From Bariatricus massiliensis (lineage in GTDB: Bacteria; Bacillota; Clostridia; Lachnospirales; Lachnospiraceae), in the NCBI RefSeq assembly GCF_900086725.1, contig NZ_LT574838.1, positions 305,338-369,337 of the forward strand: a stretch of DNA of 64,000 bases, written 5' to 3'. This document shows positions 8,477-16,653 of the stretch, piece after piece; positions within the stretch are counted from its first letter, which is position 1, and the number at the start of each line of letters is the position of its first letter. The position numbers and the translations under genes are program-made. A model generated the notes under the pieces. The model ran no database searches. It was not told where the DNA came from and was given only the letters and a program-made list of their open reading frames with translations.

Positions 8477-9084
8477 TTTATTTGTTCTTCTTTTTTGTCA
8501 AATATCAAAGGTTCAATTTCTGCTATAAAATTCTCCATAACTTTATTATTTTTTCCCGAGCCATCTTTATGCCATTTAAAATGCCAATAATGATTTTGTA
8601 TAGCCCTCTGCAGTTCCCGTAATGGTTTATATATGGAATTGTAAATATATTTAAACTTCTCTTTTCCGAAATCAAATATTAAATCTATATCTCCAAGACA
8701 TGAATCCCATTCTATTTTATCATTCTCTACATATTCCAATAAAAAATCAATTTTTTCCTCTAAAGACATGTTTAGTTGATATTGATTTATTTGTTTCAGA
8801 ATTTTGTTTGTATAATAATAAAATTTTTCAATAGCCCTTTTACATTCTACTCTATATCCAACTATTGAAGATATTAAGGTTAGTAATGAGCTACCGAATA
8901 TTCCAAGCGCAATATTACACCCAAAATCTGCTTCCTTTGAAACACATAGATAATGCAACGCTAAGCACTCTAAAAATGATACTAAAGTAATTGTGCCAGT
9001 TACCTTAATTGTTCTTTTATATATTCCCAGCTTGCACTCCTCACAAAATTCTTTTCCTATTGGCTTAAGCAGTTTTCCGCACAC
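8464..9084 (-). CDS. Membrane protein with truncated zinc-ribbon N-terminus
   Basis: 206 residues starting at GTG. The N-terminus CGK-x10-FCEEC resembles a zinc ribbon whose first Cys of the first CxxC knuckle is missing; the upstream in-frame codon is a TAG, so the ribbon appears truncated. Two hydrophobic stretches (about 25-47 and 54-75) are probable membrane helices, and the remaining ~120 residues are charged and likely alpha-helical. The ribosome site is weak (GAGAG). It is the last gene of the AT-rich block headed by a GTPase. Function unknown. Confidence 0.6.
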   Translation of the reverse strand: MCGKLLKPIGKEFCEECKLGIYKRTIKVTGTITLVSFLECLALHYLCVSKEADFGCNIALGIFGSSLLTLISSIVGYRVECKRAIEKFYYYTNKILKQINQYQLNMSLEEKIDFLLEYVENDKIEWDSCLGDIDLIFDFGKEKFKYIYNSIYKPLRELQRAIQNHYWHFKWHKDGSGKNNKVMENFIAEIEPLIFDKKEEQIKPMA

Positions 9085-9192
9085 TCTCTAATCAATCATT
9101 TATATGATAATATTATACATAACTCCTATTCTACCAATAACTACATACGATATATCGTTTCTCCCCATAAAATTTCTAGTTGGCTATGTATA

Positions 9193-10326
9193 CTATTTAT
9201 TAGCTTTTATACGTTCTTTAAATAGCTTTTTCATTTCCTGTTTACCTATATCTGTATTCATTTCCGAACTCTTCAATTCCCCCTTATAAATAGCTTCCAT
9301 CAATAAAATATATGCTTCACCTAACGCTGTAGTTAGCATTCCTGCTGTTGCTCCAGAAATTGAACCCCCTGCAATAGTACCTGCACCCGGAATTAATTTT
9401 AACAGATTTGATACTATTGTTTTCCCTGCAATTGTTGCACCTCCTGCTCCCACAGTCGAAGAAACAAAAGATGTTATAAGACTTTTATTAATATCCAATC
9501 CGAAAATAGCAGTTATAGAAGCAATCATAGCGACTTGCGTTGGTATTAATAATGCACAATCCGAAAAAGGAATCGGGGAAAATCCCTCACCAAACGCTGC
9601 GGCTGTTGCTGTTACTACTGCGGCTTGTGCATATCGCTTTTTTTCTTCTAAAGAAGCCTTTTGAACATTTTGCAAAGTGTCTTGTAACTCATTTGGTAAA
9701 ACCTCACTCATCACTTTTATTAGTGTATCCAATCCATACGCTTTCGCAATATATTCATCGTCAATATCATAGTCCATAGCTAAGACTGGAACAACTTGGA
9801 TGACATCTAAATTCTCATTCAATATCATATCTCTCATTTCTTTAGCCTTTTTCTTAGAGAAGGACTGTGTGAGAACAATAATAATTGGAACTTGTGTAAC
9901 TTGATTTTCTTTTGTAAAATCTTTCAGCCAATCTATTTCTTCCTGCTCTACACGATTTGACGCTGTATTGATACAATACCAAATACAATGGATAGACTCG
10001 TTTACATCTTTAGATACAATCCCCTTCTGAATTACTTCAACAACTTCCTTTTTCACTTCTACTTGAGCATCTTTCCCTAATTCAAATCCCCTTGTATCAT
10101 AAACATTTAAAGGAAAACCCTTTTTACTAATTTTTCTCATATGCATTGTTACAGGCTTCCCCATTCCTGTTTCAACTAAGTTTTCTCTAAACATGCCATT
10201 AATTAATGTGCTTTTTCCCACTCCCGTTTTACCTGCCACAATGATATTAAGCGTTTTTAAATTTTTTATCTTTTCATTTATGGCTTTAATACAATCCTCT
10301 GCAATTTTATCAGTATTAATTTCCAT
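9193..10326 (-). CDS. IRG/dynamin-like GTPase with hydrophobic C-terminal domain
   Basis: 377 residues. GTPase motifs: P-loop AGKTGVGKST (31-40), G3 as DTRG (77-80), and a G4-position LTQS in place of NKxD, which weakens the base-specificity motif. After residue about 225 comes an Ala/Gly/Ile-rich region (AAVVTATAAAFGEG, then SPIPFSDCALLIPTQVAMI and GAGTIAGGSISGATAGM) resembling DUF697-type membrane-associated domains. Such proteins are expected at membranes. The start overlaps the preceding small gene by 11 bases, indicating translational coupling. The AT-rich composition suggests recent transfer. Role unknown; bacterial stress or defence is only a hypothesis. Confidence 0.82.
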   Translation of the reverse strand: MEINTDKIAEDCIKAINEKIKNLKTLNIIVAGKTGVGKSTLINGMFRENLVETGMGKPVTMHMRKISKKGFPLNVYDTRGFELGKDAQVEVKKEVVEVIQKGIVSKDVNESIHCIWYCINTASNRVEQEEIDWLKDFTKENQVTQVPIIIVLTQSFSKKKAKEMRDMILNENLDVIQVVPVLAMDYDIDDEYIAKAYGLDTLIKVMSEVLPNELQDTLQNVQKASLEEKKRYAQAAVVTATAAAFGEGFSPIPFSDCALLIPTQVAMIASITAIFGLDINKSLITSFVSSTVGAGGATIAGKTIVSNLLKLIPGAGTIAGGSISGATAGMLTTALGEAYILLMEAIYKGELKSSEMNTDIGKQEMKKLFKERIKANK

Positions 10327-10510
10327 TTTCTTGCTCCTTAGTATCTTTTTTTACAATTTCCGGTCCAAGATTTTCAAAATTAATTTTTCTATGACCTTTC
10401 TTATAAATTTCTCCTGTTAATTTTTTTAAACATCTTGGTACAATGAATATTCCTACCACTAATATTACTGCACCACTCATAATACACCATATCTTCTTTG
10501 TGTTCTGCAT
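10316..10510 (-). CDS. Small single-pass membrane protein coupled to the GTPase
   Basis: 64 residues: one transmembrane helix (SGAVILVVGIFIVP, about 12-25) followed by a basic cytoplasmic-type tail. AGGGAGG sits 7 bases before the ATG. Its 3' end overlaps the GTPase start by 11 bases, which suggests the products work together, for example as a membrane anchor. No family recognised. Confidence 0.62.
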   Translation of the reverse strand: MQNTKKIWCIMSGAVILVVGIFIVPRCLKKLTGEIYKKGHRKINFENLGPEIVKKDTKEQENGN

Positions 10511-10720
10511 TTTCTACCTCCCTAGTATTTTCAAAAACACTATTTTCATCCTCTACTGAAACATCTACTGTTCCTTCTCTCGTATTCGTAATTTTAGCAC
10601 TTTCATTCTGAGGATATTTTATTTTGTCTCATAATCATTTTTATCAAGGTCTTCACAGTGTACCAGTTTATCACAATCTCCTTCTACATTTGATAATGCT
10701 AACATAATTTTCTTCGACAT
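10401..10720 (-). pseudogene. Possible frameshifted small gene upstream of the GTPase
   Basis: An ATG at 10720 opens a 33-codon frame ending at TAA 10619-10621 (MSKKIMLALSNVEGDCDKL...). A second frame, entered if one A is added to the A4 run at 10622-10625, continues with a hydrophilic acidic segment (YPQNESAKITNTREGTVDV) and stays open to 10401, overlapping the small membrane protein. Either two short genes exist or one gene was broken by a single-base change in a homopolymer. GAGAG precedes the ATG. Confidence 0.4.
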
Positions 10721-11094
10721 AAAATACTCTCTTCTTCATTAGTTAAAACAGATTTCATTTATATAATGTTAGCATATTTTTCCACTACTGTCATGCATAT
10801 TTCCAATTGTTCATACATATCCTTCTTTAGGGTTCATTAATTACACATATAAGCCATTTCTAAAGCAAAAATGACGAAGATAGTGTTTCCACTACCTACG
10901 TCATTTCTCATTTTACCTTGAAATATTTACTCCATTTTCTTTCGCTTTTTACTCCAATATTACTCCATTTTAAAAATCTGTTGCGATATTTTATGATACC
11001 TTTTTCTTGAAGAAAAAGATCTGTAAACCTTGATTTTAAGCAAGCATTTCAATATTTCCAAGCACGATATTCACTTATGAGAATTTCTTCTCAA
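10721..11094. other. Intergenic region with 34-bp hairpin and a short integrase-tail-like frame
   Basis: No full gene. The region holds an imperfect hairpin at 10871-10904 and, on the minus strand, a 43-codon open stretch ending at TGA 10908-10910 (LKWSNIGVKSERK near its end) with three TGGAGTAA repeats. The composition is AT-rich. See the finding on block boundaries. Confidence 0.5.
10871..10904. repeat. Right-edge 34-bp hairpin, similar to that at 8439-8472
   Basis: Imperfect inverted repeat whose outer arms are ATGACG/ the matching CGTCAT. It matches the 34-base core at 8439-8472 at 25 of 34 positions in the same orientation, including the central TGTTTCCA. Confidence 0.65.
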
Positions 11095-13521
11095 TTATTT
11101 CTGCACAATATTAATAATCTTCTTCGGTACATAAATTTCTTTCACTATCGTTCCGGTCAGCTTATCCGCTACCGCTTCTTTTCCGGCCGCTATTGCTTCT
11201 TCCTTAGAAGACTCTGCCGGAATCGTTACAACAGCTCTTGTCTTTCCGTTAATCTGCACCGGGATTTCAATCTCGTCATCCTTCATAGCCTCAGCGTCAT
11301 ATTTTGGCCATCCTGCATGGAAGACACTGCCTTTGTTTCCAAGCTCTTCCCAGATTTCTTCTGCCATATGAGGGGCGAACGGTGCTATCAGTATTGCAAG
11401 GGTATCCAGTGTATCCCTGTCGACTCCGCCTTCTTTTTTAGCGATAGCTACCAAGGTGTTCGTATGCTCCATAAACGCAGAGATTACTGTATTAAGACTG
11501 AAATTTTCCAAACGAGTGGTTATGTCGTATGTCAGCTTATGGCGGACTTTCAGCATTTCCTTGGTCGCTTTGATATCCTTGTCCTTGCTGTCCATAAGCA
11601 GATTCCAAAGTTTTTTCAGGAAGCGGTAAACTCCGTCGATACCTCTGTCATCCCACTCCGCATCCAATTCCGGCGGGCCTACGAACAATTCATACATTCT
11701 CAGCGAATCGCATCCATAATCCCGTACCAAATCGTCCGGTGACACAACGTTTCCTTTGGACTTGCTCATCTTGATTCCGTTCTTTCCGGTAATCATACCC
11801 TGATTGAACAACTTCGTAAATGGTTCGTCAAAGTCCACTACTCCAATATCACAGAGGAATTTTGTATAGAATCTGGAGTACAGCAGATGAAGCACCGCAT
11901 GCTCCACACCACCGATATACATATCTACCGGAAGCATCGCATCCGCTTTTTCTCTGGAAACCAGTTCTTCGTTATTGTGGCTGTCAACGTAGCGCAGGAA
12001 GTACCAGGAGGAACCTGCCCACTGTGGCATGGTGTTGGTCTCGCGCTTCGCCGGTTTTCCGCACACCGGGCAAGTTGTGTTGACCCACTCGTCGATACCT
12101 GCCAGCGGAGATTCTCCGGTTCCGGTTGGCTCGTAGGATTCTACTTCCGGCAACGTCAGTGGAAGCTGGTCTTCCGGCACCGGAACAGCGCCGCAGTCCG
12201 GACAGTGTACAATCGGAATCGGCTCTCCCCAGTATCTCTGGCGGGAGAATACCCAGTCGCGAAGCTTGAAGTTAACAGTTGCCTTACCGATGCCCTGCTT
12301 CTCAATAATGTGAGGCGCCTCTTTTTTCAGAACCGCGCTCTCCATTCCATTCCACTCACCGGAGTTAATCATAGTTCCAGCCGCTTCTGTGTATGCTTCT
12401 GTCATATTTTCAATCTCTACTCCGTCTTTTGCAATGACCTGCACGATTGGAATATCGAATTTCTTCGCAAATTCAAAGTCTCGGTCGTCATGAGCCGGAA
12501 CACACATAATAGCGCCGGTTCCATAATCAGCCAAAACATAGTCTGACAGCCAGATAGGTGTCTTTGCGCCGTTTAACGGGTTCACCGCATAAGAGCCGGT
12601 AAATACACCTGTTTTTTCCTTGTCCTGAAGACGGTCTACATTTGACTTCATAGATGCATCGTAGATGTACTTCTCCACAGCCTCTTTTGTCTCCGGTGTG
12701 GCAAGCTTTGCAGCCAGCTCATGCTCCGGTGCAAGTACCATAAATGTTGCGCCGTACAGCGTGTCCGGTCTGGTCGTGTAGACTGTAATCTTCTCGTCTC
12801 TTCCGTCGACAGGGAAATCCACCTCGGCCCCATAAGATTTGCCAATCCAGTCGCTCTGCATCTTTTTGACCTTCTCCGGCCAGTCCAGCTTGTCAAGATC
12901 ATTCAGAAGACGGTCTGCGTATTTGGTGATTCTCAACATCCATTGACGCAGGTTTTTCTTTGTGACCTCTGTCCCACACCGCTCGCATTTGCCGTTTACG
13001 ACCTCTTCATTGGCAAGGCCTGTCTTACAGGAAGGGCACCAATTAATCGGGAATTCCTTCTCGTATGCAAGGCCTTCCTTGAACATCTTTACAAATATCC
13101 ACTGTGTCCATTTGTAGAAGTTCGGATCTGTTGTATTCACTTCCATATCCCAGTCATATAATGCGGATATCTCGTCAATCTGGCGCTTAATATTCGCCAC
13201 GTTCTCCGCCGTAGACTTCGCCGGGTGAACGCCCATCTTAATCGCATAGTTCTCAGCCGGAAGCCCGAATGCGTCCCAGCCCATCGGATGAACGATATAA
13301 TATCCCTGAAGCAGTTTATAGCGGCTCCATACGTCAGAGATAACATACCCTCTCCAGTGGCCAACATGAAGTCCGTTGCCTGACGGATACGGGAACATAT
13401 CCAGACAATAATACTTCTGCTTTGGATTGCCGTTCTCATCCACTTTAGGATTCACCGGATTCTCTGCCCACTTTGCTTTCCATTTTTTCTCGATTGCCTT
13501 ATGATTATAAGGTGCAGCCAT
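11095..13521 (-). CDS. leuS: Leucyl-tRNA synthetase
   Basis: 808 residues, the usual bacterial LeuRS size. Class I signatures are present: HIGH-type HVGHWRGY within PYPSGNGLHVGHW and the KMSKS motif as KMSKSKGN. The CP1 editing domain (T-rich region DTLYGATFMVLAPEH, and GTGAIMCVPAHDDRD) and a zinc-type knuckle pair (CPSCKTG / CERCGT) are visible. The annotated start at 13521 has GGAGG upstream; the longer frame runs back into the T-box terminator and is not coding. It attaches leucine to tRNA-Leu in the cytoplasm and is controlled by a leucine T-box. Confidence 0.98.
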   Translation of the reverse strand: MAAPYNHKAIEKKWKAKWAENPVNPKVDENGNPKQKYYCLDMFPYPSGNGLHVGHWRGYVISDVWSRYKLLQGYYIVHPMGWDAFGLPAENYAIKMGVHPAKSTAENVANIKRQIDEISALYDWDMEVNTTDPNFYKWTQWIFVKMFKEGLAYEKEFPINWCPSCKTGLANEEVVNGKCERCGTEVTKKNLRQWMLRITKYADRLLNDLDKLDWPEKVKKMQSDWIGKSYGAEVDFPVDGRDEKITVYTTRPDTLYGATFMVLAPEHELAAKLATPETKEAVEKYIYDASMKSNVDRLQDKEKTGVFTGSYAVNPLNGAKTPIWLSDYVLADYGTGAIMCVPAHDDRDFEFAKKFDIPIVQVIAKDGVEIENMTEAYTEAAGTMINSGEWNGMESAVLKKEAPHIIEKQGIGKATVNFKLRDWVFSRQRYWGEPIPIVHCPDCGAVPVPEDQLPLTLPEVESYEPTGTGESPLAGIDEWVNTTCPVCGKPAKRETNTMPQWAGSSWYFLRYVDSHNNEELVSREKADAMLPVDMYIGGVEHAVLHLLYSRFYTKFLCDIGVVDFDEPFTKLFNQGMITGKNGIKMSKSKGNVVSPDDLVRDYGCDSLRMYELFVGPPELDAEWDDRGIDGVYRFLKKLWNLLMDSKDKDIKATKEMLKVRHKLTYDITTRLENFSLNTVISAFMEHTNTLVAIAKKEGGVDRDTLDTLAILIAPFAPHMAEEIWEELGNKGSVFHAGWPKYDAEAMKDDEIEIPVQINGKTRAVVTIPAESSKEEAIAAGKEAVADKLTGTIVKEIYVPKKIINIVQK

Positions 13522-13828
13522 TGTTTTTTCCTCCGTTTTCTTAAACCTATAAAAAGTCCTCCGCCTCTTAAAAGCTAAGAGACGAAAGACTTTGTTCCGT
13601 GGTACCACTCTTCTTCACCGCCGTCCTCTTCTGATTCATATGCAGCAGTGCACTCGTGATTCTATAACGGGAATTCCCGCTCCTGCCTAGATGACGGCAT
13701 AGCTGCCTCCTTCAGCAGAAGAACTCAAAGGCGAGTTCAGAGATTCCGTCTGCTGCCTCTCACCGCCCGGCAGCTCTCTTGAAAACGTACAGCTCCTACT
13801 ACTCCTTATCAACGTTTTTCCAATATAC
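13522..13828 (-). promoter_or_regulatory. T-box leader (leucine) of leuS
   Basis: The conserved T-box core is at 13596-13611 on the minus strand (GTGGTACCACGGA). Stem I carries the AGTA/GGAG region near 13791-13804. The specifier following TGAA is CTC at 13733-13735, a leucine codon, as expected for leuS. Uncharged tRNA-Leu would stabilise the antiterminator and allow readthrough into leuS. Leader length is about 300 bases from the promoter at 13835-13863. Confidence 0.93.
13551..13591 (-). terminator. T-box attenuator terminator
   Basis: 16-bp stem (arms 13576-13591 and 13555-13570, several G-U pairs on the RNA) followed by a T-run, just before the leuS ribosome site. Confidence 0.88.
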
Positions 13829-13834
13829 TATGTT

Positions 13835-13863
13835 ATTATAGGAAGAAAAAATTGTCCCGTCAA
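13835..13863 (-). promoter_or_regulatory. leuS promoter
   Basis: TTGACG (13858-13863) and TATAAT (13835-13840) with a 17-base spacer, immediately upstream of the T-box leader. Confidence 0.88.
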
Positions 13864-13901
13864 GAGGTTCTTGACTTTTTTTATCTAAATTTAAACAGCG
13901 G

Positions 13902-14669
13902 CTACTTTTCCCCTTCCTCCTGAGCAGAAGAAAATTCAAACTTCAAGCTTCCGCCGGGACGGATTATCTTCATGTAATAATATGGTACTTTGTACTGATT
14001 AAAACGCAGCTCCTCAATGACAAAAGAAGGCGTGTGCAAATTAACTTTCAGACATTCTGACTCATGGTGATTCGTTCCCGACACACTGAGCCACTCTTTT
14101 GTCTGGCACATATAGATTCCTGCCCGCTCGAAAAGTTCATGAAAAAAATGACTCCTTATCTCTGACAAATTGATAACATCTGCTATTTTCTCGGGAATAT
14201 AAATATATTGAAGTGAGCGCGGCTCTTGTGAAGCCGCAAGAATGCTGGTACGTTCCACATAAATCACTGCGTCATTTATCGGTATGCCCAGCTTTCTGGC
14301 AACATCATCCGGCGCCTTTCTTTTTTCACACAATAGTACATTAAGCTTTTCATTGTTTTCCAATCCTGCTTTATGGATTGCCCTCCGCAGTCCTGCAGCA
14401 GGAAGGCTGCTGCTTAGCTGCTTGGACAGCACTGCCGTCCCTTTCCCCTGAATGCGGTACAACAGTTTATCCTGCTCCATACTTATCAAGGCCGCGCGAA
14501 CCGTAGATCTGCTCACGCCAAAACATTTGCTTAACACAGATTCCGATGGAATGAGAGTGTCCGGTTTCCACTTTCCCTCATTTATATAATCACGAAATAT
14601 ATCCTCCAACTGTCTGCTCAAGTTCCTGCTGGAATTCCGGTTAATTAAATTGGAAAAATCCTCTGTCAT
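13902..14669 (-). CDS. GntR-family regulator (HutC/UTRA type)
   Basis: About 255 residues. The N-terminal GntR winged helix covers residues ~8-75 (LEDIFRDYINEGKWKPDTLIPSES, CFGVSRSTVRAALISMEQDKLLYRIQGKGT). The rest is a UTRA-like ligand domain ending in the strand-rich region typical of HutC members. The ATG at 14669 with AAAGG upstream is preferred to one at 14702 without a ribosome site. It lies at the end of the sugar-phosphate locus, separated from it by a bidirectional terminator, and could co-regulate it. The ligand is probably a phosphorylated sugar or related metabolite, by family analogy. Confidence 0.85.
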   Translation of the reverse strand: MTEDFSNLINRNSSRNLSRQLEDIFRDYINEGKWKPDTLIPSESVLSKCFGVSRSTVRAALISMEQDKLLYRIQGKGTAVLSKQLSSSLPAAGLRRAIHKAGLENNEKLNVLLCEKRKAPDDVARKLGIPINDAVIYVERTSILAASQEPRSLQYIYIPEKIADVINLSEIRSHFFHELFERAGIYMCQTKEWLSVSGTNHHESECLKVNLHTPSFVIEELRFNQYKVPYYYMKIIRPGGSLKFEFSSAQEEGEK

Positions 14670-14745
14670 TTTTTGTACCTTTCTCTTGGTAAAATCTTCC
14701 ATTTATAATACGATTATATCTATATATATTTTAAATGTCAATTTT

Positions 14746-14786
14746 AAAACAGCTGTGAGAATCCTCCTGTTTCTCACAGCTGTTTT
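14746..14786 (-). terminator. Bidirectional terminator at end of the kinase operon
   Basis: Perfect 16-bp stem, arms 14746-14761 and 14771-14786, with A/T-rich ends on both sides. It closes the deoC-kinase-transporter-DUF805 unit. Confidence 0.88.
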
Positions 14787-14803
14787 GAACATTACCTTAC
14801 TCA

Positions 14804-15205
14804 TTACAAAAGTAATCCTTTTTGCATATCTATCTGCCTCCAGCGGTTTCCTTCCGTCACTGTTCCCATGAATAGTATGACGGCCAAAAAGATAAAGCCA
14901 ATAGGATGCACTCCCAATAAAATTAACCACCATTTCTCATTATGGTCATGAAGACGGCGTATAATGAGTGCAATCATCGGGAATATCTGCAGTATCAGAT
15001 AAGCTGTTCCCAGATACGCAAAGGTTCCGCCTATCGTTAATAAGATACCGCCACTTTGGGAATCCAGTGCCGCAAACAGTAATGCTGTTACATTCAGCCA
15101 CATAAATATTAACAGGTCTGCCGCAACGGTCAAGAGAAAATCTCTTCTGGATATTACACCTTTATAATCAAATGCCCTCTTCCAAAATTGTTTAAGCAAA
15201 TTCAC
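14804..15205 (-). CDS. DUF805 family membrane protein
   Basis: About 133 residues with four predicted helices. FKGxxSRxxF-type opening (AFDYKGVISRRDFLL) and the RRLHDHNEKWW motif are hallmarks of DUF805 proteins, small membrane proteins of unknown function. AAAGGAGGG precedes a GTG at 15205, which gives the normal family N-terminus. It follows the AtoE-type transporter by 16 bases and shares its transcript. Confidence 0.82.
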   Translation of the reverse strand: MNLLKQFWKRAFDYKGVISRRDFLLTVAADLLIFMWLNVTALLFAALDSQSGGILLTIGGTFAYLGTAYLILQIFPMIALIIRRLHDHNEKWWLILLGVHPIGFIFLAVILFMGTVTEGNRWRQIDMQKGLLL

Positions 15206-15221
15206 CGTCTTCCCTCCTTTA

Positions 15222-16622
15222 CTATACCCAGAAGAACATAGCAATGGTAAAGTACACAACACTAACCCCGCAGGCTACTACCGCATACGGCATTACCTTA
15301 TGATAATCAATTTTGGCCATCCCACATGGAGCTATCCACCAGAATGGAGTCAGCATATTTGTACAATTATCCCCGAATCCATAGGACATTAAAATTGTTT
15401 TTATGTCCACGTTCAACTGTTGGGTGATTGGAATTATGTATGGCGCTTCAATGATAAATTTAGAGCCGCCTGACGGCACAAATATATTCAGAAACGCACT
15501 GTATACATACGCTATACTTGGCCATGTACGAGTGGAGGCGATAGAAAGGAACGCATTGGAAATAACTGAATCCAGTCCAGTCCCGGTCATAACACCAAAA
15601 ATCGCCGCGTAGATAGGAAACTGAACAATAAACCCCCATACACTTGTTACGGATTCTTTAAATAATTCACCAAAAATCCTTGGCCTCAAACATAATACTA
15701 AGCATAACCCAAACAGAATCATATTGAATTCGTTGATGCCAAACCCTGCAAATCCTTTGGTTATAAGCCCTTTTATTGCATAAACTAGGAAGAGCCCTCC
15801 CATTAGCACACCAATTACTGCACTGTTGGACAATCTTTTAGCAAGCGTAGATTTATCAGCAGAGAGATCAGGGGTCGCAGTATAATCAATTAAACGCTCT
15901 TTGGTCATGCCATCAAAAAACTTCGCGTCTTCTTTCGGTCTCATCTTGTAAAGAAGGATAAACATTAATGCGGCAGCCAGTAATTCTGTGATAATAGCCT
16001 TAGGCTGGCAGGCCACCTCAATAATAGTATAATAGTCCTTCAATCCAGACGCTGTTGACGGATCGACCAGTGACTTCAAATATCCGGGGGTAGCGCCAAA
16101 AGCAATCTGGCTGGCAGATGGGCCCTGCCCCATCATAAGACATATAATAAAAGTGGTAGCGACAAAATGGGGAGTATGAATCTTTAATCCTTTATTATGA
16201 GCCTGAACCATAATCTGTTTTGCAATTACGATACAGCCAAACCAGCCTACTGCCCAGTGAATCCAAGATAACGCTCCCGATAAAATACAGGAAAAGAGAT
16301 AGCATGCAAGCACACTGTTCGGCACCGCACAAGCCTTACCTAGTATCTTGCTTGCGGGCGGGGATTTTGCGACAACGGTACCTAAAATTGACGCAAGACA
16401 CATCTGCATGCTAAAGGCCAGCAGGTTCCAGAAATTCTGACCGATAGAGTCGACAATGCTCAATTGATTCTCAGTTGAAGTGATTAACGGCGCACCTGTT
16501 AAGGCAATTGCTAAAATGATGACAATAATCATAAGTATAAAAGCAATTGTTATGGAATCAGGCAGCACTCTCTCAAAGAAATCACTGAGCTTCTCTATCT
16601 TACCTTTCTTTTGTTTCTCCAT
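15222..16622 (-). CDS. AtoE-type short-chain fatty acid/organic anion transporter
   Basis: About 466 residues with around ten to twelve hydrophobic segments. Characteristic stretches of the AtoE (TIGR00366) family are seen: FERVLPDSITIAFILM at the N-terminus, WIHWAVGWFGCIV, and a C-terminal FVPSGGSKFIIEAPYI then YGFGDNCTNMLTPFWW. Known members move short-chain fatty acids such as acetoacetate across the cytoplasmic membrane. Here it sits between a sugar-type kinase and DUF805, so it may import the sugar acid or deoxysugar substrate, or export an acidic end product. The start at 16622 has GGGAGG upstream. Confidence 0.87.
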   Translation of the reverse strand: MEKQKKGKIEKLSDFFERVLPDSITIAFILMIIVIILAIALTGAPLITSTENQLSIVDSIGQNFWNLLAFSMQMCLASILGTVVAKSPPASKILGKACAVPNSVLACYLFSCILSGALSWIHWAVGWFGCIVIAKQIMVQAHNKGLKIHTPHFVATTFIICLMMGQGPSASQIAFGATPGYLKSLVDPSTASGLKDYYTIIEVACQPKAIITELLAAALMFILLYKMRPKEDAKFFDGMTKERLIDYTATPDLSADKSTLAKRLSNSAVIGVLMGGLFLVYAIKGLITKGFAGFGINEFNMILFGLCLVLCLRPRIFGELFKESVTSVWGFIVQFPIYAAIFGVMTGTGLDSVISNAFLSIASTRTWPSIAYVYSAFLNIFVPSGGSKFIIEAPYIIPITQQLNVDIKTILMSYGFGDNCTNMLTPFWWIAPCGMAKIDYHKVMPYAVVACGVSVVYFTIAMFFWV

Positions 16623-16653
16623 TTCATTACCTCCCTTTCTCACATTTTTAGCT

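Noticed and set aside
10908..11040. 43-codon minus-strand frame as an integrase gene
   Set aside because: Too short, with no catalytic residues; kept only as a weak hint of an insertion boundary.
11077..12546. Two plus-strand frames of about 220 codons opposite leuS
   Set aside because: Antisense to conserved LeuRS domains, with unlikely amino-acid composition.
13522..13608. N-terminal 29-codon extension of leuS
   Set aside because: It would translate the T-box terminator; the ATG at 13521 has GGAGG upstream.
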